From Bradyrhizobium sp. WSM1417 (lineage in GTDB: Bacteria > Pseudomonadota > Alphaproteobacteria > Rhizobiales > Xanthobacteraceae), in the NCBI RefSeq assembly GCF_000515415.1, contig NZ_KI911783.1, positions 4,144,392 to 4,208,391 of the forward strand: a stretch of 64,000 nt of DNA, read 5' to 3'. The notes beneath the pieces are model-generated. The model saw only the letters and a program-made list of their open reading frames with translations, searched no databases and was not told where the DNA came from. The position numbers and the translations under genes are program-made. Of this stretch, positions 35,150-43,121 are shown in pieces. The stretch's first letter is position 1; every line of letters starts with the position of its first letter.

Positions 35150-36042
35150 CAAGGCTCCCGCAAATCGCGTTGCTGTCTGATGGCCGGCGGCTGCATTTGC
35201 AGGATGGACCGATTGATTTGGTCGTCGAAGCGACGGGGGCGGCCGACGCAGTGCGTGCGGCCTATGAGGCTGCCACCCGGCGCTTCACGGGGTTACTCGA
35301 CGAACTCTGCGCGGAACTGCCGGAGCTGCGGACTGCCGTCGAGGGCCGGACCTCGTTGAGAGGCGTTGTGGCGCGTCGCATGCACGCCGCCGTGGCGCCC
35401 TATGCCGCTGATGGCTTCATCACGCCGATGGCCGCTGTGGCCGGCAGCGTGGCGGAGGAGGTGTTGGGCGCGATGCTGGGCGCGGCATCGCTCGATCGGA
35501 CCTATGTCAACAATGGCGGCGACATCGCCCTGCATCTCGGCGACGGCCAGCATTTTTCGGTCGGCCTGATGGACCGGCCCGATGGCGACGGGGTGATGCG
35601 GACAATCAGGGTGGACGCCGATGATCCCGTGCGCGGCATCGCGACCAGTGGGCGGCACGGCCGCAGCTTTTCGCTCGGCATTGCCGATGCGGTGACCGTG
35701 TTGGCCGGAACGGCGTCGCAAGCCGATGCCGCCGCGACGATCGTTGCGAATGCCGTCGATCTGCCGGGGCACCCCGCCATCATCCGAAAGCCAGCGAGCG
35801 AGCTTCAGCCCGACAGCGATCTCGGCGCGCGGCTCGTGACCCGCAACATTGGTGGATTGTCGCAGAACGAGATCTCGACCGCGCTCGAATCTGGCGCGGA
35901 ATGTGCACGGCAATTATTCGATCGCGGATTGATCGAGGGTGCCGTGTTGCAGCTTTGTGGTGATATGCTTGTCATCGGGACCAAGGATATTGAACGGCAA
36001 CGATCGCGCCCGCTTGTACAAGAGAACGCGGTTCATGCCTGA
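35146..36042 (+). CDS. UPF0280-family protein (298 aa)
   Basis: The sequence fits the UPF0280 family, related to ApbE-type flavin transferases. Visible features are LPQIALLSDGRRLHLQDGPID at the start, the NNGGDIALHL motif and SGRHGRSFSLGIADAVTVLA in the middle. No signal peptide is present, so a cytoplasmic role is expected. It overlaps the hnr stop (ATGA), which suggests it works with the reductase, for example in flavin attachment or a later ring-derived intermediate. That role is inference; no reaction is known to me. Confidence 0.8.
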   Translation: MTRLPQIALLSDGRRLHLQDGPIDLVVEATGAADAVRAAYEAATRRFTGLLDELCAELPELRTAVEGRTSLRGVVARRMHAAVAPYAADGFITPMAAVAGSVAEEVLGAMLGAASLDRTYVNNGGDIALHLGDGQHFSVGLMDRPDGDGVMRTIRVDADDPVRGIATSGRHGRSFSLGIADAVTVLAGTASQADAAATIVANAVDLPGHPAIIRKPASELQPDSDLGARLVTRNIGGLSQNEISTALESGAECARQLFDRGLIEGAVLQLCGDMLVIGTKDIERQRSRPLVQENAVHA

Positions 36043-36069
36043 ACAGGGAAGCGGCTTGAGGAAACAATC

Positions 36070-36654
36070 ATGAGCGCGATCATCCGCAAGATCGTCACCG
36101 TTGTCGAAGAGACGCAGATGGAGATGGGCCGCCAGGTCTCGCCGCCGACGCGGCGTGCGGCGGCAATCGCCGTGATCGAGAATCCGTTTGCCGGAAAGTA
36201 TGTCGAGGATCTCTCGCCGCTGATCGCGATTGGCGAGGAGCTCGGCGAGCTGCTCTCGAAGCGCGCGGTGGCGGCGCTGGGCATCGAAGGATCGAAGGCT
36301 CAGAGCTATGGCAAGGCCGCGGCGGTCGGCGAGAACGGCGAGCTGGAGCATGCCGCTGCCATCCTTCACCCGAAAATGGGCGCGCCAGTGCGCAAAGTGC
36401 TGAGCAAGGGCGCTGCGTTGATCCCGTCGTCGAAGAAGCGCAGTGGACCCGGCACGACGCTGGACATTCCGCTGGGCCACAAGGATGCAGCCTTCGTGCG
36501 CAGTCATTTCGACGGCATGGAAGTGCAGATCAACGACGCGCCGCGCGCCAACGAAATCATGGTCGCGGTCGCCGTGACCGACAGCGGCCGTCCTTTGCCG
36601 CGCGTCGGCGGGCTGACGGCTGCGGAGATCAAGGGCGAAGACGGACTGCGTTAA
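36070..36654 (+). CDS. DUF1185 amino acid synthesis-family protein (194 aa)
   Basis: A member of the small family called amino acid synthesis (DUF1185, PF06684 as I recall). VVEETQMEMGRQVSPPTRRAAAIAVIENPFAGKY is its usual N-terminal region and RANEIMVAVAVTDSGRPLPRVGGL the C-terminal one. Function is unknown. It follows the UPF0280 gene by 27 bp in the hnr operon and precedes the importer genes, so a part in catabolism of the imported substrate is likely. Confidence 0.8.
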   Translation: MSAIIRKIVTVVEETQMEMGRQVSPPTRRAAAIAVIENPFAGKYVEDLSPLIAIGEELGELLSKRAVAALGIEGSKAQSYGKAAAVGENGELEHAAAILHPKMGAPVRKVLSKGAALIPSSKKRSGPGTTLDIPLGHKDAAFVRSHFDGMEVQINDAPRANEIMVAVAVTDSGRPLPRVGGLTAAEIKGEDGLR

Positions 36655-36679
36655 TCTTTTCAGAAAAGTGGAGGTTGGG

Positions 36680-37882
36680 ATGCGAGCAAAGAATTATTTC
36701 GCCGGCGCGGCATTTGCGCTGTTGGCGAGCGGCATGGCTCATTCGGCCCTGGCGCAGGATATCAAGATCGGCGAAATCAACAGTTATTCGTTGCTGCCGG
36801 CGTTCACCGAGCCCTATCGCAAGGGCTGGCAGCTCGCGGTCGAAGAGATCAATGCGGCCGGCGGCATCAACGGCAAGAAGCTCATCGTCGTCTCCAAGGA
36901 CGACGGCGGCAAGCCGGCGGATGCGCAGACCGCGGCCAACGAACTGGTGTCGAGCGAGGGCGTGGCGATGCTGACGGGTACGTTCCTGTCGAACATCGGC
37001 CTTGCGGTCAGCGACTTCGCCAACCAGAAGAAGGTGTTCTTCCTGGCGGCCGAGCCGCTGACGGACGCCATCACCTGGTCCAAGGGCAACAAGTACACCT
37101 TCCGACTGCGTCCTTCGAACTACATGCAGGCGGCGATGCTGGTGGAAGCAGCCAGCAAGCTGCCGGCAAAGCGCTGGGCGACAATCGCGCCGAACTATGA
37201 ATACGGCCAGTCGGCGGTCGCCGTGTTCAAGAAGCTGATGTCGGAAAAGCGGCCCGACATCCAGTGGGTCGACGAGCAGTGGCCGCCGCAGGGCAAGATC
37301 GACGCCGGTCCGGTGGTGCAGGCGGTTGCCGCGGCCAATCCCGAAGCGATCCTCAACGTCACCTTCGGCGCGGATCTCGTCAAGCTCGTGCGTGAAGGCA
37401 ACACCCGCGGTCTGTTCAAGGGACGCGAGGTCGTCTCGTTCCTGACCGGCGAGCCCGAATATCTCGACCCGCTCAAGGAGGAGACGCCCGAGGGCTGGAT
37501 CGTCACCGGCTATCCCTGGTACTCGATCAAGACGCCCGAGCACGACGCGTTCCTGAAGGCCTATCAAGCCAAGTACAACGACTATCCGCGGCTCGGCTCG
37601 ATCGTCGGCTACCAGACCATCAAGTCCGCAGCGGCGATCCTGGCGAAGGCGAACTCCACCGATCCGGAGAAGCTGATTGCTGCCGCGGAGGGCCTGTCGA
37701 TGCCGTCGCCGTTCGGCGAGATCACCTTCCGCAAGATCGATCACCAGTCCACGCTGGGTGCCTATGTCGGCAAGACCGCGCTGAAGGATGGCAAGGGCGT
37801 GATGGTGGACTCGTCTTACAAGAAGGGCGCGGACTATCTGCCAAGTGACGCCGAAGTCGAGAAGCTGCGTCCGAAGGATTGA
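36680..37882 (+). CDS. Branched-chain-amino-acid-type ABC transporter binding protein (400 aa)
   Basis: A LivJ/LivK-like type I periplasmic binding protein. It has a signal peptide of about 25 residues ending ALAQ, followed by DIKIGEINSYS. Other features are the helix WQLAVEEINAAGGINGKKL and the hinge segments KKVFFLAAEP and NYEYGQSAVAVFKKL. ATG 36680 has a strong ribosome binding site (GGAGG). The operon context suggests the ligand is nicotinate or a related carboxylate rather than an amino acid. A palindromic repeat separates it from the permease gene. Confidence 0.88.
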   Translation: MRAKNYFAGAAFALLASGMAHSALAQDIKIGEINSYSLLPAFTEPYRKGWQLAVEEINAAGGINGKKLIVVSKDDGGKPADAQTAANELVSSEGVAMLTGTFLSNIGLAVSDFANQKKVFFLAAEPLTDAITWSKGNKYTFRLRPSNYMQAAMLVEAASKLPAKRWATIAPNYEYGQSAVAVFKKLMSEKRPDIQWVDEQWPPQGKIDAGPVVQAVAAANPEAILNVTFGADLVKLVREGNTRGLFKGREVVSFLTGEPEYLDPLKEETPEGWIVTGYPWYSIKTPEHDAFLKAYQAKYNDYPRLGSIVGYQTIKSAAAILAKANSTDPEKLIAAAEGLSMPSPFGEITFRKIDHQSTLGAYVGKTALKDGKGVMVDSSYKKGADYLPSDAEVEKLRPKD

Positions 37883-37898
37883 TGCAAGGAGACCGGGG

Positions 37899-37993
37899 CC
37901 TCGTGGTCGAGACGCGCGGCGCTGCCGCGCTCCTCACCATGAGGTCCCCGGACCTCATCCTGAGGAGGCGCGTAGCGCCGTCTCGAAGGATGA
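37899..37993. repeat. Palindromic intergenic repeat inside the ABC transporter operon
   Basis: Arms of about 44 bp, with inner ends ATGAGGTC and GACCTCAT, form an imperfect inverted repeat (GGTCGAGACG...CGTCTCGAAGG at the outer ends). It is a dispersed Bradyrhizobium-type palindrome located between the binding-protein and permease genes, where such hairpins often raise the relative amount of upstream mRNA. Confidence 0.75.
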
Positions 37994-38031
37994 AGCCCAA
38001 TACTGAGATTTATGCTTAACCCGGACCGCAG

Positions 38032-39921
38032 ATGGCCTTTTACGTCGTACAGTTTCTGACCGGTCTCGCCAGCGCAGCGTCGCTGTTCCTGGTGGCGTCG
38101 GGCCTGTCGATCATCTTTGGCGTGACGCGGATCGTGAATTTTGCGCACGGTGCCTTCTACATGATCGGTGCCTATATCGCCTTCACGCTGACGGAACGCC
38201 TATCGGGGACGTTCGGCTTCTGGGGCGGGATCGTCATCGCAGCGCTTGCCGTGGCAGTGATCGGCGTCATTGTCGAGATGGTGATGCTCCGGCGCATCTA
38301 TCACGCGCCCGAGCTGTTCCAGCTGCTTGCGACCTTCGGCCTGACCTTGATGGTCGAGGACCTCGTCGTCCTGATCTGGGGGCCAGACGATCTCGTCGGG
38401 CGCCGTGCGCCTGGCTTCAAGGGCGCGATCGACTTCTTCGGCCAGAACATTCCGAGCTATGATTTGTTCCTGATCGTGCTCAGCCCCGTCGTGCTCGGCA
38501 TTCTCTGGCTCTTGTTCCAGCGCACGCGCTGGGGCGTGCTAGTGCGCGCAGCGACGCAAGACCGCGACATGGTGGCGGCGCTCGGCGTCAATCAGAAATG
38601 GCTGTTCACGAGCGTGTTTGCGGTCGGTGTTTTCCTCGCCGCCCTCGGCGGTGCGCTCCAGATCCCACGCGACGCCGTGCACCATGCGATGGATCTGCGC
38701 ATCATCGTCGAGGTCTTCGTCGTCGTGGTGATCGGAGGCCTCGGCAGCATCATCGGCGCTTTCGTCGCGGCGGTGCTGGTCTCCGAGCTCAACGCCTTCG
38801 GCATCCTGATCTTTCCAAAAATCTCCATCATCCTGGTCTTCCTGGTGATGGCGGCGGTGCTGATCGTGCGGCCATGGGGTCTGTTCGGCAGGCCCGAGGC
38901 GCCGGCACGCAAGACACCGGGCCTCACCGTCAACCCCTGGCGACCGCTGACGTCGAATGAGCGGTTGGCTGCGCTTGCAACGCTCGTCATCGCGGCGACG
39001 CTGCCGCTGTTTGCCGGCAATTATGCATTGACCGTCGGCTCGGAGATCGCGATCTCCGTGATCTTCGCCGTCAGCCTGCACTTCCTGATGTCGGTCGGCG
39101 GGCTCGCCTCCTTCGGCCATGCCGCCTATTTCGGGCTGGGCGCTTACGGAGTCGCTTTCCTCGCCAAGATGGCGGGACTGCCGATGATCGTCTGCCTGTT
39201 GCTCGGGCCGCTGCTCGGCTGCATGGGCGCTGCCGTGTTCGGCTTCTTCGCAGTGCAGCTCTCCGGTGTGTATTTCGCGATGTTGACGCTCGCCTTCGCG
39301 CAGATCGTCTGGTCGATCGCGTTCCAGTGGGTGAGCGTCACCGGCGGCGACAACGGCATCCTGGGCGTCTGGCCCGCGAGCTGGGCGGCGAGCCCATCGC
39401 ATTTCTATTGGCTGTCGCTCGGCGTTGCGGCGCTCGTGACGATCGCGTTGCGGGCCATGGTGTTCTCGCCGTTCGGTTATGCGCTGAGGGCGACGCGCGA
39501 CTCGCTGCTGCGCAGCGAAGCGGTCGGCATCAACGCCAAGCGCATCCAGTGGACGGCCTTCGTGATCGCGGGCACGACCGCCGGCATCGGCGGCGCGCTG
39601 TTCGCCTACCTCAAGGGCAGCGTCTTCCCGGACAATCTCGGCATCTCGCTCTCGGTCGATGCGCTGGTCATGGTCCTGCTCGGCGGCGTCGAGACGGTGT
39701 CGGGCGCGGTGATCGGCGCCATCGTCTACAAGGCCTTGAACATCTGGCTGGTCAGCCAGACCGACCTGTCGAAACTCGTGCTCGGCGGCTTCATCGTTCT
39801 CATCGTCGTCGTCTTCCCCAAGGGCATCGTCGGCATGCTGGAGATGCTGGCGCAGCGTCGCAGGAAGGCATCGCCGCCGGGGTCCCCCTTGCTTGCCAAG
39901 CCGATTGAGTCCGCCGAATGA
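38032..39921 (+). CDS. Fused LivH-LivM-type ABC permease (629 aa)
   Basis: Both membrane subunits of a branched-chain-amino-acid-type importer are in one chain. Residues 1-290 resemble LivH (FGVTRIVNFAHGAFYMIGAY; GGLGSIIGAFVAAVLV), and residues 310-605 resemble LivM (VGGLASFGHAAYFGLGAYG; ALRATRDSLLRSEAVGIN; LLGGVETVSGAVIGA). A short charged linker (RPEAPARKTPG) joins them. The four core parts of the importer are therefore encoded by four consecutive genes. Its stop overlaps the livG-type start. Confidence 0.9.
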   Translation: MAFYVVQFLTGLASAASLFLVASGLSIIFGVTRIVNFAHGAFYMIGAYIAFTLTERLSGTFGFWGGIVIAALAVAVIGVIVEMVMLRRIYHAPELFQLLATFGLTLMVEDLVVLIWGPDDLVGRRAPGFKGAIDFFGQNIPSYDLFLIVLSPVVLGILWLLFQRTRWGVLVRAATQDRDMVAALGVNQKWLFTSVFAVGVFLAALGGALQIPRDAVHHAMDLRIIVEVFVVVVIGGLGSIIGAFVAAVLVSELNAFGILIFPKISIILVFLVMAAVLIVRPWGLFGRPEAPARKTPGLTVNPWRPLTSNERLAALATLVIAATLPLFAGNYALTVGSEIAISVIFAVSLHFLMSVGGLASFGHAAYFGLGAYGVAFLAKMAGLPMIVCLLLGPLLGCMGAAVFGFFAVQLSGVYFAMLTLAFAQIVWSIAFQWVSVTGGDNGILGVWPASWAASPSHFYWLSLGVAALVTIALRAMVFSPFGYALRATRDSLLRSEAVGINAKRIQWTAFVIAGTTAGIGGALFAYLKGSVFPDNLGISLSVDALVMVLLGGVETVSGAVIGAIVYKALNIWLVSQTDLSKLVLGGFIVLIVVVFPKGIVGMLEMLAQRRRKASPPGSPLLAKPIESAE

Positions 39922-40709
39922 GCGTCGCCCCCCCACTTCTCGCGGTCGAAGGACTGACCAAATCCTATGGCGGCGTTCACGCCGTGCGCGGCGTCTCGTT
40001 CTCGCTGCGATCAGGCGAGATCCTGGCGTTGATCGGACCGAACGGTGCGGGCAAGAGCACCTGTTTCGACATGCTCAACGGCCAGAACAGGCCTGATAGC
40101 GGCCACGTCCGCCTGCTCGGCGAGGACACAACCGGCAGGAAGCCGCGCGAGATCTGGCGGATGGGCGTGGGCCGCACCTTCCAGATCACCGCGACTTTTG
40201 CGACCATGACGGTGCGCGAGAACGTGCAGGTCGCGCTGATCTCGCACGGCAAGCAATTGTACAATGTTTGGGGCTCGGCGCCGAACTTCGACCGTGCCGA
40301 GGCCGGGCGACTGCTCGAGCTGGTCGGCATGGGTGGCTATGCGGATCGCCCCTGTGGCGAGCTTGCCTATGGCGATCTCAAGCGGCTCGAGCTCGCCGTC
40401 GCGCTCGCCAACCAGCCAAAGCTGCTGCTGATGGACGAGCCGACCGCCGGCATGGCGCCGCGCGAGCGCGTCGATTTGATGCGGCTGACCGCGCAGATCG
40501 CTCGGGAAAAATCGATCGGCGTTCTCTTCACCGAGCACGACATGGACGTGGTGTTCGAGCACGCCGATCGCATCATCGTGCTCAACCGCGGCACGTTGAT
40601 CGCCGAGGGCTCGCCCGCCGAGGTCCGCGGCAATCCGCAGGTACAGGCGGTCTACCTCGGCGAGGGCCTGCTTTACGATGCCGGCCATCGCGAGGGAGCA
40701 TCGGCATGA
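39918..40709 (+). CDS. ABC transporter ATPase, LivG-type (263 aa)
   Basis: A LivG-like nucleotide-binding subunit. It has Walker A GPNGAGKST, the LivG-typical GVGRTFQITATFATMTVREN, a signature region CGELAYGDLKRLELAVAL (a divergent LSGGQ in which LAYGD replaces it, as usual for this subfamily), Walker B LLLMDEPTAGM and the H-loop FTEHDMDVV. It overlaps the permease stop by ATGA and the livF-type start by four bases. Confidence 0.92.
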   Translation: MSVAPPLLAVEGLTKSYGGVHAVRGVSFSLRSGEILALIGPNGAGKSTCFDMLNGQNRPDSGHVRLLGEDTTGRKPREIWRMGVGRTFQITATFATMTVRENVQVALISHGKQLYNVWGSAPNFDRAEAGRLLELVGMGGYADRPCGELAYGDLKRLELAVALANQPKLLLMDEPTAGMAPRERVDLMRLTAQIAREKSIGVLFTEHDMDVVFEHADRIIVLNRGTLIAEGSPAEVRGNPQVQAVYLGEGLLYDAGHREGASA

Positions 40710-41410
40710 AGCTCACGGTCGAGGGGCTCAATAGTCATTACGGCCCGGCCCATATCCTGTTCGACATCGGATTCGAAGTCGGCGAGGGGGAAGTCGTGGC
40801 GTTGCTCGGTCGCAACGGCGCCGGCAAGTCGACGACGTTCCGCTCGATCGTCGGGCTCGTCGCGCAGCGCTCGGGGCGGATCATGTTCGAAGGCAAGGAC
40901 GTCTCGGCACGTCCCACACATGAGATCGTGCGGGATGGGCTTGGTTACGTGCCAGAGGAGCGGCGTATCTTCACCGATCTGACGGTGGAAGAGAATCTCG
41001 AGGTCGGCCGCCAGCCGAAGCGCCCGAACGCGCCGCACTGGACCCGTGACAAGCTGTTTTCGCTGTTCCCTAACCTCGGCGAGATGAAAAATCGTCCGGG
41101 CGGGCGCATGAGCGGCGGCGAGCAGCAGATGCTCACCATCGCACGCACGCTGATGGGCAATCCGTCGCTGGTGCTGCTGGACGAGCCCTCGGAGGGCCTG
41201 TCGCCGAAGATCGTGGAGCAGATGGTCGATGCCATCCTGACCATGAAGAAGGAGGGCGTCAGCATCGTCGTCTCCGAGCAGAATCTGCACTTTGCGCGGC
41301 TGATCTCCGATCGCGCCTATATCATCGAGCGCGGCCGCATCTGTTTCGGCGGCACCATGGCCGAGCTCGACGCGCGTCCGGATATCCGCGACGCACATCT
41401 GTCGTTGTGA
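40706..41410 (+). CDS. ABC transporter ATPase, LivF-type (234 aa)
   Basis: The second ATPase of the importer, with Walker A GRNGAGKST, the LivF-type GYVPEERRIFTDLTVEENL, signature MSGGEQQMLTIAR, Walker B LVLLDEPSEGL and SEQNLHFA. Length and overlap with the preceding gene are normal. The end overlaps a possible GTG start of the MarR gene, so regulator and transporter are transcribed together. Confidence 0.92.
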   Translation: MKLTVEGLNSHYGPAHILFDIGFEVGEGEVVALLGRNGAGKSTTFRSIVGLVAQRSGRIMFEGKDVSARPTHEIVRDGLGYVPEERRIFTDLTVEENLEVGRQPKRPNAPHWTRDKLFSLFPNLGEMKNRPGGRMSGGEQQMLTIARTLMGNPSLVLLDEPSEGLSPKIVEQMVDAILTMKKEGVSIVVSEQNLHFARLISDRAYIIERGRICFGGTMAELDARPDIRDAHLSL

Positions 41411-41430
41411 AGGCAAAGGGTATCGAGCGG

Positions 41431-41886
41431 ATGGCGAGAAGCGTCGCAGCGAAGAAAAGCGTCAAACCGGCAAAGCCGCCTTACGTGCTCGATGAGCAGG
41501 TTGGCTTCATCCTTCGCCAGGTCTGGCAGCGCCACAGCGCGATCTTCTCTCGCGAGATCGGCACCAATATCACGCCGACGCAATGGGCAGCGCTATCGAA
41601 GCTCGCCGAGGCCGGGCCATGCTCGCAGAACCAGCTCGGGCGCCTCACGGCGATGGATGTGGCGACCATCAAGGGCGTGATCGATCGTTTGACGGCGCGC
41701 GGCCTGACCGAGACCAGCCAGGATCCGGAGGACGGACGGCGGCTTCTGGTCAGCCTGACGCGCGCGGGGCAGCAACTGGCGGAAAAGGTCGCGCCGAATG
41801 CGCTCGCGATCACGCGGGAGACGCTGGCGCCGCTCGAGGCAAGGGAGCGCGAGATGCTGATGGCGCTATTGAACAAGCTGCGGTGA
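41431..41886 (+). CDS. MarR-family transcriptional regulator (151 aa)
   Basis: A winged helix-turn-helix repressor-type protein. The DNA-binding part is NQLGRLTAMDVATIKGVIDRLTARGLTE, with wing DPEDGRRLLVSLT. Helices at both ends (VGFILRQVWQRHSAIFSREI; LMALLNKLR) form the dimer interface. It is the last gene of the hnr-importer operon and the best candidate for the protein that binds the CGTTTGTGTACAAACG-like palindromes; the effector could be nicotinate or 6-hydroxynicotinate. A GTG at 41407, overlapping the upstream stop, is an alternative start. Confidence 0.88.
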   Translation: MARSVAAKKSVKPAKPPYVLDEQVGFILRQVWQRHSAIFSREIGTNITPTQWAALSKLAEAGPCSQNQLGRLTAMDVATIKGVIDRLTARGLTETSQDPEDGRRLLVSLTRAGQQLAEKVAPNALAITRETLAPLEAREREMLMALLNKLR

Positions 41887-41895
41887 GGCGCGACT

Positions 41896-41922
41896 AACCT
41901 CGATGAAGGTCTTGTCGAGGTT
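41896..41922 (+). terminator. Inverted repeat after the MarR gene
   Basis: AACCTCGA (41896-41903) and TCGAGGTT (41915-41922) form a perfect 8-bp stem with an 11-nt loop, followed by CTTGAT rather than a clean T-run. It lies 10 bp after the marR stop, so it may end the operon, or lie in the leader of the next gene. Confidence 0.4.
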
Positions 41923-41928
41923 CTTGAT

Positions 41929-42318
41929 ATGAGAGCGGCCATGCGGTTTGCGCTGGCTCTGAGTATGAGTGCGATGCTGGCGGGCCGGTGTGCTCCCGCC
42001 CTGGCGGCGGAAGCCTATGAGGGGTTCTGGGCGTCAACCAAGAAGGATTGCCGCGACCAGGACAGCGCCAACCGCATGAGCATCGAGGGCGGCAACCGCC
42101 TCTATTGGTACGAGACCAGGTGCCGCGCCAGCGAGATCACGGCCGACGGGCACCTGAGCTGGAAAATGAAGCTCGCCTGCGAAGGCGAGGGCGAGAAGTA
42201 TCGTTCCAGTCCCCGGGTTTCCATTGCCGCGGATGGCAAGCTGGTGATGGACAACAGCCCGGTCGGGCAGGGCAAGCGCCAGACCTATGTGCGTTGTGAG
42301 ATCGCAAAACCGCGGTGA
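41929..42318 (+). CDS. Secreted protein of unknown function (129 aa)
   Basis: A clear signal peptide (MRFALALSMSAMLAGRCAPALA, cleaved before AEAYEGFW) precedes a small domain with four cysteines (KKDCRDQ, TRCRAS, KLACEGE, VRCEIA) that could form two disulfides in the periplasm. The first ATG (41929) and a second at 41941 are both possible starts. No family is recognised. It is convergent with the next gene. Confidence 0.65.
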   Translation: MRAAMRFALALSMSAMLAGRCAPALAAEAYEGFWASTKKDCRDQDSANRMSIEGGNRLYWYETRCRASEITADGHLSWKMKLACEGEGEKYRSSPRVSIAADGKLVMDNSPVGQGKRQTYVRCEIAKPR

Positions 42319-42323
42319 CGCCC

Positions 42324-43013
42324 TTACATCTTCCCTGGCCATTTGGCGCGATAGCGGATTTCGCTGCCGTCGGCGAGCCGTCGCCACGTTCCGAACTCCG
42401 GCGTATGCGGAGCCCAGGCCGTCAGTCCGATCGGGTACACTCGGCTGGGCTGTCCCTGGATGTTGACGGCGAGCTGGCGGTGCGAGGTTCGGAACGCCAG
42501 TTCGACTTCGCCTGCGATAACGGGCTGATCGCCGTCACGATGGAAGCCGGCCGGGTTCAATTCGCCCGGCATACTGTTGAGGTCGGTCTGCAATTCGATA
42601 GTGATGTCTTGCGCTGATTTCGGCACCGTTGCGCCGGCCGGAAGGCGAACCTCGAACACGAGCAGGGGAGTGGCGCCGTTCCGGTTGAGCCAGGGTGTGG
42701 CCGTCATGTACGCGACGCCCATGTAAGTGGCCGCAGCGGCAACGCAGAGCAGGGCGACGACGCCGAGCGACTTCAGGCTGTTGCGCGCGAGACTGCTATT
42801 GCTTGCATCCGCGCCGGAACGCGTCACCAGCCAGCTGGCAAGCACCACGCCAGCGATCGCGCCGACGGGTGAGTAGACGAACAGTGCCAACAGGCCAGAC
42901 GTGATCGGATCCGCCCGGTTGCCCAGATCGAGCACTGAAAACAGCACAAAGGTCGCGACATAACCTCCGACCGCACCGGTAACGCCGGCAGCAATCCGCG
43001 ACGAATTCTTCAT
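42324..43013 (-). CDS. Membrane protein of unknown function (229 aa)
   Basis: Three hydrophobic segments (about residues 10-30, 42-62 and 85-105) are followed by a soluble C-terminal domain of about 120 residues. That domain is beta-rich and ends with HTPEFGTWRRLADGSEIRYRAKWPG. The soluble part probably faces the periplasm. No homologous family is recognised. ATG 43013 (MKNSSRI) is used. It lies between the secreted-protein gene and ena. Confidence 0.6.
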   Translation of the reverse strand: MKNSSRIAAGVTGAVGGYVATFVLFSVLDLGNRADPITSGLLALFVYSPVGAIAGVVLASWLVTRSGADASNSSLARNSLKSLGVVALLCVAAAATYMGVAYMTATPWLNRNGATPLLVFEVRLPAGATVPKSAQDITIELQTDLNSMPGELNPAGFHRDGDQPVIAGEVELAFRTSHRQLAVNIQGQPSRVYPIGLTAWAPHTPEFGTWRRLADGSEIRYRAKWPGKM

Positions 43014-43121
43014 GTCTGCCTCGACGCCCCGCAATGAACTGCCTGTGTTAGACGCAGCAGGCTGGCGACTTGTTCAATGCTTTCAGGTGACCGCGCAGAG
43101 CGGCGAGCCGCTCCGGCTGCG

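Noticed and set aside
36013..36022. Perfect palindrome CTTGTACAAG resembling the operator cores
   Set aside because: It lies within the coding sequence of the UPF0280 gene, is only 10 bp, lacks the flanking CG/AT positions of the other sites and has no gene start nearby.
38539..39936. Long open frame (465 codons) on the minus strand
   Set aside because: Antisense shadow of the fused LivHM permease, with the same low-complexity His/Asp/Arg-rich character.
40256..40265. ATTGTACAAT palindrome
   Set aside because: Inside the LivG-type coding sequence; too short and far from any promoter.
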